A stretch of 62,000 nucleotides of DNA from Mesostigma viride (lineage: Eukaryota; Streptophyta; Mesostigmatophyceae; Mesostigmatales; Mesostigmataceae): the NCBI GenBank assembly GCA_009746045.1, contig RPFO01001489.1, positions 1 to 62,000 on the forward strand. Reading direction: 5' to 3'. Position numbers and translations under genes: made by a program. The notes under the pieces were generated by a model. It saw only the letters and a program-made list of their open reading frames with translations. It did no database searches and had not been told where the DNA came from. The number at the start of each line of letters is the position of its first letter. Position 1 is the first letter of the stretch. Below are positions 52,639 to 62,000 of this stretch, one piece after another.

Positions 52639-55600
52639 TGTGTTTGTGTTTGTGCTTGTGTTTGTGTTTGTGTGTGTGTGTGTGTGTGTGCGTGCGTGCA
52701 TATTGGGGTGGGGTGGGTGGGGGTGGGGTGGGCATTCATGCGTAGAGGCCAGCGAGACAAGGGCTGGTTGCATGCATGGGGTAGCTAGGGGCTGGCTGAA
52801 CGCTTGGGATGAGGTTGGGATACAGATATCGTGCAAGGAGCCTATTTGGGAGTCCCAACTGCGGCATGGGAACTGGTCATGCCTTGATAGCATACAGTCG
52901 CGATCTTGAATCTCCCACGGCAAGGAAAGCAGGATTGCTGGTGCACCAGATCGGTTTACTGGCTATGACACCTGTCGGCAGTAACGAAGCCTTGGCCCAA
53001 GACAGACGAACAAGTCAGTTCCGCAGCTTATCCCTAAGTGCAGCTTGTCCCTGCTCCGTGACATATTCTTGGTCATTTCTTGATGCTGCCTGCCCTTCTT
53101 TTGACACACATCGCACACACACACACACACACACAGCTCTCCAGCACCCATGAGATGTATGCAAGTTGGTTGGCACTGACACGTCGTTGCTCAGGGGGCG
53201 CGTGGTCTTGCTGGAATGATATGCGACATCGTGTTCCCTCCTGACATTCCCCTGTGACGTTCCCATGACCTTGACACACCTGCCCAGCGCCGACGCGGCG
53301 GCCGCCACCGTGTACAGGTTCTGGCGGTCCTCCAGCTGGCGAACGAGCAGGGGCACTGCGCCCTCCGACACCGCCTGCCGCTTGGCGGCGTTCTCTCGGC
53401 TGAGGCCGGTGGAAAGTGGAGAGCATGGGGGATGAGATCCATAGCACAGGAGAGGAGGTGGATAGCATGGGCGAGAGAGGGAGAGCGTAAGGAGGAGATG
53501 CATGCGGGAATAGGGGTCCACAGACCTGGAGATCAAGAGACTGTGACCAATGAGAGGGAATCACAGTTGTGGGGATGAACGGCGATGCCACTGACTTACC
53601 ACATGGTACTTATCCTCACCATGTATGCAAAGGAGCGTTACACATGCATGCGTAGAGCCTCTTCATATCGCTGGGTGAACCCCCACACAGACTAGCCTCC
53701 CAGACAAGCCCGTGGCTGCTGACTCACCGCTTGAAAGGAAAGGCCCGTCGCCACACATGCAAAGACGACTCACCAGACGCAGGCCAGCAGCGTGGCAGCG
53801 CACTCGCGCACGCCTGTGCTGGCCGACGCCAGAAGCTTGGTGGCCGCGTGGATGGCGTTGGCGGCGACCAGTAGAATGTGCGCGGCCGGTTCCCCCCCTG
53901 CGACCAGCGCGCCCAGCACCATGAGCGCCAACTCCTGGCGCTCGGGGCCCTCACCCTGGGCCTTGGCCACCAGGGACTTGACCACCCCGTCTGTGTGGAT
54001 CAGCAGCTCGCGCACTGTGGGTGGTCGCAGGACGCACATTTTATGTAATATAATAGCGGAGGCAGTAGAGGTTGGGTATGTGGGGCCATAGAAGTGGATC
54101 AGCAGCCCGCTCGCCGGAGAAGTGGCCAGCAATGAGGTAATGGAGCGATGGGGTAGCCATGGGTTAAAACTTGAAAGGCAGTAAGGAAGCTTTTTCAGGT
54201 TGAAAGCTCGATCCAGGCATGCGAGAACATACAAGAGTGTAGAAGTGGACAGAGGGAAAAAGTGTGGAGGGAAAACGAAGCATGCAGTAGTAGGCAGCAA
54301 AGGCGTGGCAACGGCTGTTGGTGAGGCTCCCTTTGCCCGCCCGCAATGCCGATAGCTCGCTTACATCGCACATCAACATCTAAGACTCCCTGCAAGGTCT
54401 GCTCCCCCAATTCTGTGCTGGAATTACGAGCCCGACCCAGACGCTCACTTTGCCAGCAGTGGCACCCACCTTTCAAGTCGTGGCACCCACCTTTATTGTT
54501 GTGGCTGGCCTCCACCAGCGCTTGGAAGGCGCAGGTGCGCACATTGTCGACCTTGTCATTGAGCTGAATGCCGGACGATGGTGCACCAGAACAGTGGAAA
54601 AGGAAGAATGCCGGTCTTAGAAGACCCCTTCTGAGAACACGGACACCAACTAGCTTGGGACGACTAATTTAATCGTACCAATAGTCGGCGTACACCGGTC
54701 GTACGTGCAGATTTTGCCCCTTCTGAAAACGAGTGGGACGGGTCGGACGTTCCACGCATTTTGGGTTGGTTTGCAAGCTGGTACAGATGCCAGCACGTCA
54801 AGGCACACCCTGACTAAGCTAGTCGTACCATTACTAACCTACCCCGACTATTTTCTGGTTTTCGCAGAAATAGTCGGGGTAGATGAGTCGTGGTACGACG
54901 AATTCCCCTACAACGCGCCGCGCCAGGAAACTAGTCGTACCAAGTAGTCGTACTTGGCAGTCTTCAGAAGGGGTCTAGTTGCTCAGCTCTAGACAGAGCG
55001 GCAACAGTCAACACAAGGCATCGCTAATGGGCTTATTTGTGGTTAATTAAGTGGGCGATGTTGTCGCACCAACTGCCATCAGTTTCATTCTATCCAAAAG
55101 AATCATTTCTGTCCCTGGTAAACAAGTATTGCCAGGCATGCCAGGTGGCGGGTCGTCACAACCCCAACAATCCACCCACCCTCAGCATTCCACCCGTGGC
55201 CCCCTGCACTCGAACGACACTCAGCATCCCCCTTGCGGCGACTTGCTGGTGCCATCCACAGTGCAGACATTGCATGCGTGGCAACGCTCCTCCGTTCCCC
55301 TCGCAAGCGCATACTACACCATGTAACAGTATACACCAATCAGCCCCCGAGGCTGCCATCTTCACCACCTGGCACCCATCTTCACATACCCAATGAAGGG
55401 CGCTCACAATGGCCCCATACCAAGAAGCCAACCAAGGCCCGCCCCCTCCCCCCCCCCCCCCTCCTGCCCACCGGATGAAGTCTCGCTACACAAAGGCTTC
55501 CCATAAGGCCGCCACCAGCTGGAAGGCGGCCTGAGACACCCACCATGGCCACCAGCTTGAGCACCGAGTCACAACGCAGCATCTCCTCACACCCCGCCGC

Positions 55601-58600
55601 ATGGGCTGCAGGGGTTCGGGGTGGGGGGGTCGGGGTGGGTGGAGCGCCCATAGTTAGATGGCCAGTAGTTGTTAGTCATAGGCCACCATGCCCAGGCCGT
55701 AAGCTCAGGCAGCAGTCCAAGCTTTTTTGTGTGTGGTAAAGAAGGCAAGATTCCTGTCAAGAAGAAAAGATTTTAGTTAAAGAAAGGCTGCCTAGGTCTA
55801 AGCCCGCCCCCACCCCCGCCCCCGCCGCTGTCCCCTCCCCCTCCCCAGTCCCCGCCCCCGCCCCCGCCCCGGCGCCACCCCCAGTCCCCGCCCCCGTCCC
55901 CGCCCCCGCCCTTGCCCCCGCCCCCGCCCCTCCCCCCCGCCCCCGCCCCCATCCCCGCCCCCACCCCCATCCCCGCCCCTGCCCCCATCCCCGCCCCGGC
56001 CGCCCCCACCTCCACCCCCACCCCCCTCCATGGCACTAAGTCAGACATTGGTGATCCGGGGATGTGATCCTGGGGCAGACGAATGAAGTGTTCAACTTAG
56101 TGTGGCGCTCCCCTGCTTAAAAAATAGATGAATTGCCACGTTCCCACGCCGCCCTTGGACGCTGCACATATCTAATGTAACAACGCAGGGTAGGTGAGGG
56201 ATACGTGCTCCCAATAGTGGCACGCAACCAGCGGAATGAACCGCGGAATGTCCCCATAGTGTCTGCACTAAGAGACTCTGGCAGCTGGCTCCCTCCCTCC
56301 CCCGCGACACACCAATCCAATGGTGAGACATACACACTCCCAGCAGACGCAGCAACACCCACATTTCATCCCATCATCTCGGCACATTATCTCGGCATTG
56401 CCACACACACACCATACTTCGTGCCATGCTCTCGGCCCGGAGGGAACACGACCACCCACCTCCCACGATGGTCAGGCACGACGCCGCGCGCTCCCTCACC
56501 ACCTCGTCCTCATCGCCCAGAAGGCGAGTAATCACAGGGACCATGCCTGGACGCCAGAGCGTGCAGGGGGGACATGCATTGGCATGATGATAGCAGTGGG
56601 TTGCATGATTGGCAGCGGTGGGTTGCATGATTGATGGCAGTGGGTTGCATGATTGGCAGCAGTGGGTTGCATGATTGGCAGCAGTGGATTGCATGGTTGA
56701 CAGCAGTGGGTTCAGAGGCTGGATGTCAACGGGTGTCACAAGGAATGTTGGGCGCGAGAAAGGGAGGGCCCGAAGCGCGCAGGCATCACCTTGCGAGGAT
56801 CCACTCCACGTTTTCTTTCATGAAGTAACTGTGATGGAGGCCATAGCCATACAGTTTCTAGCCTATTAGATGCAATAACAAATGGACGGATGAAACCACC
56901 AAAAGTATAGTGCACAGGCTTCTTCCTCCCCCCCCCCTCCCCCCCTTTCCCCTCTTCTCCTCCTCCCTCCTTTCTCCCCCTCTTCCCCGCTTGCGTTCCC
57001 CCCATTTGTTCCCCCCCACTTGGCCAGCAAGTGCTCAACCCCTCTACCTAGATCTCTTCTCCGCCCTCTTCCCCCCCTCCTTCTTCCTCGCCTGCGAACC
57101 CCTTGCTTTTTCGCCCCAAATAAACAAATCCTTCATGCTTCCACCTTCTCCCATCAGCCACCCCCCTTAACGGCTCGCCTGGCTCAAATAGGGTCAGAGT
57201 AAATGTAGCTCACCTTGCCTACATAGGGTCGGAGTTCATGTAACTCGCCTTGCTTGTGCCTGTCCTTGTGCCCGTGCTGCCGACACGTGCGCTGATATAC
57301 ATGCATGCACCCCCTGCTAAAACATCTGTGTGCCCCTGCTAAAACATCTGTGTGCCCCTGCTGCAAATGCTGGCACGCCTGCTACACATGCTCGTGCCCC
57401 TGCTACATCCTGAAGTCGTCATTTGCCATCCCACGGATGCCCCGTCGTCCGTCATTTACCAGCTGACATGCACTGGGCGCGGTTTTCCCCCGTGGACAGC
57501 AGCTCCCCGGCCGACAGCACGGCCTTGCGCCGGATGGTCAGGTCGGGGTCCTCCAGCAGTGCCACCTGTCACGCTCCGGCCAGCAAAGGGCACCGAGCCA
57601 AGCACACACGCCAGGAACACATGCATTGTCGTGGGCGTTGAAAAGTGTCAATGCATTGTAGACGCCACTGTTCACCGTTCTGCCATGCATGCTCCTCTTT
57701 CACGCCACCATCGCTCTCTGGCAGTCACCATGCGGCAACCGTTCTTCCATCAGTTAACAAGGCAACACTTCTTCTTTACCATACCCATGGTCTGGCATTG
57801 TCCCCGCATTTGTAGAGTTCTCTTTAAGGCCGCGCATGAGGGCTATGAAAACACGCCTGGCAACTACTTGGAATATGTGTTAGGGACAAAAACGAGGATG
57901 AATTGCAGCAGAAAGTGCTAATGCCTATTGACCATTCGTAATCGCATACACAAAGGCACTCGCAAAATACATGTGTGTTGGTTGTCTTGTTGACTTCTGA
58001 TTGTTCAGCTGCAAACACTCCTCATCAACAACAGGGAAGGAAAAAAAAACTTACCATGAATACGATGGACAGAGGGCAGACTACGACCGCGTGGACATAG
58101 GATGGCAGTCAAACATAGGATGCTGAAAGGAGGGCAGACCAACGGGTAGCTGCTCCTATGGACAGGGGGTGCGAGCAGGCAAAAAACATAGCTGAGTTGG
58201 CGGATGAGGCCACCACCAAGCAAGGACGTAGGGGTAGGGGTGGCCTTGTGAAGCTATAGACACTGCACCCTCTTTTGCTGATAAAGGACGTAGGGGTAGG
58301 GGTGGCCTTGTGAAGCTATAGACACTGCACCCTCTTTTGCTGATAAAGGACGTAGGGGTAGGGGTGGCCTTGAGAAGCTATAGACACTGCACCCTCTTTT
58401 GCTGATAAAGGACGTAGGGGTAGGGGAGGTGGCCTTGTGAAGCTATAGACACTGCACCCTCTTTTGCTGATAAAGGACGTAGGGGTAGGGGTGGCCTTGT
58501 GAAGCTATAGACACTGCACCCTCTGTTGCTGATAGTCACCTCAAACGACATAGTCATTGTACTGTAATGCTCTCAAAGCTGTTAGTCACCAAACGCCTCC

Positions 58601-58814
58601 AAACATGATGGTCACCGAATGCTTTCGCAGCTGCTAGTCACCACACGCTGTGCCAAAGCCATGTGTGAATGAGTGCACGCACCGCCTTTGGGAAGGCAAA
58701 CTTTTCAAAGCCCTTGGTGATCGACGTGGGGCTCTGCGGCTTGGGATTAGCGCGGGATGCAAACTGCATCCGGTGGACGGCGTTGGCGTGCATGCCTCCT
58801 CCGCGCCCCGCCAT
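51421..58814 (-). CDS. RSP14: Radial spoke protein 14-like armadillo/HEAT-repeat protein, nine exons (370 aa)
   Basis: Minus-strand exons in order: 58814-58683, 57565-57460, 56546-56460, 55605-55544, 54563-54491, 54014-53774, 53399-53280, 52482-52371, 51600-51421. All introns are GT-AG, all phases agree, and the product is 370 residues. After a basic N-terminus it has TKGFEKFAFPKAVALLEDPD then successive armadillo-type helices: LTIRRKAVLSAGELLSTGEN, MVPVITRLLGDEDEVVRERA, VDNVRTCAFQALVEASHNNK, VRECAATLLACVCRENAAKR, VPLLVRQLEDRQNLYTVAAA, ALVSLLEVEDEKVLLAVLPV and IANVAENAKARELL. Length and repeat layout match RSP14 (RTDR1/RSPH14), a spoke component of motile cilia in algae and animals. The match is from memory of the family; another ciliary ARM protein is possible. 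The gene is head to head with RSP4/6. Introns carry minisatellites and a MITE. Confidence 0.72.
52590..52693. repeat. (GT)n microsatellite in RSP14-like intron
   Basis: Two GT runs separated by TTTGTGTTTGTGCTTG lie in the intron between exons 7 and 8. Confidence 0.95.
54459..54494 (-). repeat. Duplicated 5' splice site of RSP14-like exon 5
   Basis: GTGGCACCCACCTTT occurs at 54459-54473 and 54480-54494. On the coding strand each is AAAG|GTGGGTGCCAC; the second is the real exon 5 donor. Confidence 0.75.
54622..54976. mobile_element. MITE-like inverted-repeat element in RSP14-like intron 4
   Basis: AGACCCCTTCTGA (54622-54634) and its reverse complement TCAGAAGGGGTCT (54964-54976) bound a 355-bp segment. 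Inside is a perfect 15-bp stem, CTACCCCGACTATTT / AAATAGTCGGGGTAG (54839-54882), plus several GTCGTACC / GGTACGAC pairs. No coding capacity. Target duplication is uncertain (CTTAG / CTAG). Confidence 0.6.
55806..56030. repeat. (CCGCCC)n-type tract
   Basis: About 220 bases of CCCCCGCCC repeats lie in RSP14-like intron 3. Open frames on either strand are artefacts. Confidence 0.9.
56565..56715. repeat. About 22-bp minisatellite (GCAGTGGGTTGCATGATTG)n
   Basis: Six units of GGCAGCAGTGGGTTGCATGA TT type lie in RSP14-like intron 2. Confidence 0.85.
58222..58535. repeat. 62-bp tandem repeat, five copies
   Basis: Units of about 62 bp start AAGGACGTAGGGGTAGGGGT and end CACCCTCTTTTGCTGATA. They lie in RSP14-like intron 1 and differ by few bases, so the array is recent. 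Confidence 0.9.
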
Positions 58815-60277
58815 CTGTGGGGCCAAGTCCAGATCTACCCGGGCGCATCGTGTGAGGAACCCGGACAAGGTTGTGGAGGTGGGCGGATGTATTGGGAAAT
58901 CGATGTTAAAATGTTGACTAATTTATTTAGTTTTAGTTACGCGGCTCGGTTGGTAGCCACGGCCGGGCATCAATTTTTCTTCAGCCCTAGACAGGGCCTT
59001 GGATAGGGTGGGAATACGGTGGGCGGGCCATTATGCATAACAGACGAGGCGATACAAGGTTACAAAAACCCAAGCCGTAAATTACGATAGTGCAGGCATA
59101 TCCCACCCAGCGGGGCCGCTCATTGCGTCCCATGGTGGGAAAAATGTGGGCCCGGCGTCGCGTTGGAAAGTCTCCAGGCCTGCAAGGCTGTGCAGAAGTT
59201 TCAAAGACGAGGCTCGCCGGAACTACCTAATCTAGCCATATGCATGGGCTTAAGCAGGCTCAGGTGAATTCTCGAGACTCGCTTACTGGCTGCACGATTA
59301 CCGTAGGTAGCAATCAAAACGGGGGGGGCGAACTTGCAAAATGTGGCGTTGCATAGGGGTGCATGTTCTGGTCTTCGTTATGACGCCTAGTGTTCTCGTC
59401 GGCATGTGAAAAAAGCATTACAGATAACATACCTGATTACAGATTGGGATCGGCTGAGCAGCACCAGGCCTTGAAAACTTTACTCAACTATATCACGATT
59501 GTCCATCATAATTGATACTCTGTGATTGTAGCCATCACGCAGGAGATTCCCAAGTCGGCACCGCGGTAATAAATTAACTAGTTGCCTTTTGTACAAGACC
59601 TGACTCCGAGGGGCGAGGGTGCAGCTCAAATGAAGCGCAAACCTGTTTTGAAGAATATCCGAACCAAGGATCGATACCTTTGTTTGTAGATAAAATTGTT
59701 TCTGTCGACGAAAAGGTCACATATCGGGAGTCAAGAGTCAACGTTCCCCGTAAATGCCTCGCTCTAAATAAAATCCTTTCGTGCAAGGTCGTTGTGAAGG
59801 CAAGGTCGTTTCCAAGGCGGAATTCTTCCAGCGTCTGCCACGTGCTACCAACTGCGGATTTTACGAGCCACAGTAGGCGACCGGCCTACAGTGACCAGCG
59901 TGGGATCCACCTGACTGACAAGTACTACAGTATTGTAGTAGCCAGTGCCCTTCAGGGTCACAAGGCTCCTTGCCCGTGAGCCGGTCGCGCCATGCAATGC
60001 GCTCCGAGCGCGGCGCGGGTGAAGTTAGTGGATGCAAGTACGGAGCGCATTGAAGTTAACTTTCCCTAAATTTAGATTGCGGTGTGGGCATGACAAAAAC
60101 ATAAACATAAACCTGACGCCATGGCCGATTTCATGTGCGAGGACGATGAGACGGGGTTAGCGGACATAGCTTCCATATGATTTTATTAATAGCCCGTTTG
60201 TTGTAATCATAGCTTCTGGCCGAAGATAAATTATTGAAGGAACTAGCTTTGGGGCATTTAGAATCAAATTACCGCCA
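58815..60277. promoter_or_regulatory. Intergenic region between divergent radial-spoke genes
   Basis: The 1463 bases lie between the start codons of the RSP14-like gene (minus) and the RSP4/6 gene (plus). No gene is supported inside. I could not identify a specific promoter motif by eye; the regulatory role is inferred from the head-to-head layout of two genes for the same complex. Confidence 0.4.
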
Positions 60278-61980
60278 ATGGCGGCCGACGAAAAAATGAA
60301 AAAGGATGCCCTTGCATACCTTCAGTCGGCAAGCACCGATTCCGGAGACAATGCATACGACCATCTGGCTAGCATCCTGCTGAAGGTAAAGTTTTAACAT
60401 TAAGCGCACGTGGACGGCATGTTTGCAAATAGTTGGGCCGTATTGCTGCCGCAGTAATGTGGCTCTCATCTGTTGCTTAGGGAGTGGCACGAAATAGTCA
60501 GTAGTACCCGCGTTCTTGTAGCTCATTAGCGTTAGTCGCACTGTTCAGCTCGTTGATGTGTTGCGCAATCATGTCATTGATAATTGCCCTTGATGCCGCG
60601 CCCCGACATACTTGCATGCACCAGCTCTTGGAAGAACGACCTAAAGACGCAGTGGATCTTCTGGAGATTTCGAATCTGGTAAAGAAAACCAAATTCAAGC
60701 CGCTAGAAAATCCAGCTCTCAGGCCTGCCGTGGCAGCACCGAAGGATACGGCCCATGCGGTGAAGATAGCAGATCTTTACAGGTACGCATCATATATATG
60801 CTGGCCGTTGTCAATGTGCCTTTCACTTTTTTTCCTGCTGATGCCTCTCACCCTATCCGTCCTTTTCTACAACGTTGTCGTAACTCCCATGGAGCATGAA
60901 AAGAGGTTTCCATTATTTCATAAAAGCACTAGCTTGTTGCTGCCATTTGCTGGTCAGGCTATGTGTTGGCTACTGTGGTGGTTTGGCATCTCCCTTGCAC
61001 TTCTGCCAAGAGATGCAGTGCCGTTTGGATATATCATGCACTATCAGAAGATTAAAGTCCTACTTCGCAACCTGAAATACCCTAGTTTCGTAAAGGCAAA
61101 TCTGCCGATAGGGTATTTCAGATTGCGGTTGATATATCTATCAACACAATATGATGTATCCACTTGGGGAACGCCGAGAAAAAGCTTCGTAGAAATAAAA
61201 GTGTTTGGCGGTTTTCTAGTGTATTCCTATCATTGACCAGATGTCTGCTCATTGGGTGCCTTGAGGTCCATCTCGGCCGCAGCAAATGGTAGGGTCGTAT
61301 AGCTTCTGATATCGCTTATATGCAGATAAACTTTCCCGCCTCACTGGTTAAAAATTAAAATTAAATTGCAACATATCTGTGTTGGGAGTACATGTAGCAC
61401 AAATCCCTGAGAAGGGGAATATGGCTTTTCACTCACTCACCCACTGGTTAATTTAGCTATGTATCGTGTAATGTTATCAATCCTACGAAAATACCAGGGG
61501 TCTCTGCATCGTGGTGATTGGAAACACATGCCAAATGGTATTACAGAAGCCAAGTACGGAAGCTTTTGTAATGTCGGTACCATACATCGTGACAGCAATT
61601 CGTGTGGTAATTCGTTTCAGCTCGACGCCAGCTAACATCCTACAAGCCTCACCTTTTCAATGAACCATGCCTTTTGTTTTCCTATGCCTACATATTATGT
61701 GGGCATAGGAAAACAAAGGCATGGTTGACACGGCTCATCTCTTACAAAAGTTGGTCCAATCTGCGCTGTACTTCCTGTTCCCTCTTGCAGTGCCCCTGTG
61801 CCCGAAATAGATCCTGAAACAGGAGAGCCCGAGGAGGTCGACCCACCCAATGAGTTCGAAACAGAGAACATGCTGGTGGACTCGGCCCTGTTTGCGGCTG
61901 TGGGCGTGGGCATGGGTCCAATTGAGTCGTACAACGTCATGCTAGCCATGAAAAAGCTGGGAGAGGATCCCGAAAAGAAG
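60278..61980 (+). CDS. RSP4/6: Radial spoke head protein 4/6 homologue, first three exons (partial)
   Basis: Exons: 60278-60385, 60625-60782 and 61791-61980, then GTGAGC; the gene continues beyond the window. Exon 1 (36 codons) gives ALAYLQSASTDSGDNAYDHL ASILLK; exon 2 continues LLEERPKDAVDLLEISNLVK KTKF; exon 3 gives PPNEFETENMLVDSALFAAV GVGMG then ESYNVMLAMKKLGEDPEKK. These match, in order, the N-terminal helix pair (YDHL...I...ERP..AVD..E) and the central 'GVGLG..E.. ..LA.K.L' block of RSP4/RSP6 (animal RSPH4A/RSPH6A), structural proteins of the radial spoke head that control dynein in motile cilia. Phases agree (0, then 2+1). The start Met is the first in frame and sits in AAATTACCGCCAATGG. 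The match is from family knowledge. Confidence 0.85.
61067..61126. other. Imperfect 18-bp inverted repeat in RSP4/6 intron 2
   Basis: GCAACCTGAAATACCCTA (61067-61084) pairs with TAGGGTATTTCAGATTGC (61109-61126) with one mismatch and a 24-base loop. Confidence 0.7.
61663..61726. other. Long near-perfect hairpin before RSP4/6 exon 3
   Basis: AACCATGCCTTTTGTTTTCC TATGCC and its reverse complement, with one extra base in the left arm, flank a loop of about 12 bases. It is about 65 bases upstream of the exon 3 acceptor. The shape fits a small MITE or a miRNA-like precursor. Confidence 0.75.
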
Positions 61981-62000
61981 GTGAGCCGGCGCAGCAAGCA

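Noticed and set aside
55773-56048. Gly/Ala-rich minus-strand frame
   Set aside because: Produced by the (CCGCCC)n tract in an RSP14-like intron.

Overview
The window looks like nuclear DNA of a flagellated, plastid-bearing eukaryote, most likely in or near the green algal lineage. The evidence is an intron-rich gene for the plastid thioredoxin reductase/thioredoxin fusion NTRC, two genes for ciliary radial-spoke proteins, GT-AG introns throughout, LINE-type retroelement remains, and an interstitial tract of plant-type TTTAGGG/TCTAGGG repeats. No species can be named from the sequence alone. Simple repeats are very abundant.

Layout: 1-263 is a hexamer array (TACGCT)n at the extreme end of the sequence, possibly a chromosome end. 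264-1168 is a polypyrimidine tract. 1.2-12.4 kb is a compact plus-strand gene block unlike the rest: five small genes (one MYND zinc finger; two with the same CX4CX10CX2H cysteine/histidine motif) followed by one very long multi-exon gene of about 1.9 thousand residues with no recognised domain. This block is peppered with at least 17 copies of a 21-base hairpin element, with five inverted copies inside a 72-bp coding repeat. The element sits in leaders, just after a stop codon and in introns. I did not see it in the remaining 50 kb. This block is the best candidate for an undescribed system.

12.4-33 kb is repeat-rich and gene-poor: a decayed LINE (13.8-15.0 kb), an ORF1-like retroelement remnant (minus, 15.7-16.75 kb), an unrecognised minus-strand gene (17.7-19.6 kb), a 1.3-kb element with piggyBac-like ends and TTAA flanks (20.0-21.3 kb), a GGGT/GGGC minisatellite, an intronless fucosyltransferase-like gene (minus, 23.2-24.9 kb), a PHD-finger ORF with a frame break (27.2-27.7 kb), an intronless ArsC-family gene (minus, 28.65-29.07 kb) and several minisatellites.

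33.2-43.6 kb is the complete NTRC gene in eight exons with consistent splice phases, including a plausible transit-peptide exon 2.6 kb upstream of the FAD domain. 44-51 kb is a graveyard of LINE fragments and short interspersed repeats with (TTAA)n tails. 51.4-58.8 kb (minus) is a nine-exon armadillo-repeat gene whose 370-residue product matches the layout of radial spoke protein RSP14. 60.3 kb onward (plus) is the 5' part of a radial spoke head RSP4/6 gene that runs off the window. The two spoke genes are head to head across a 1.46-kb gap, which suggests a shared ciliary promoter.

A second window-wide theme is 'splice-junction echoes': short tandem copies of an exon end plus its 5' splice site (or of an acceptor plus exon start) lying beside the real junction. 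They occur at several unrelated exons, including NTRC, RSP14, the 18.6-kb gene and the long subtelomeric gene. Frame breaks in the long subtelomeric gene fall mostly at homopolymer runs, so assembly indels must be excluded before calling it a pseudogene.
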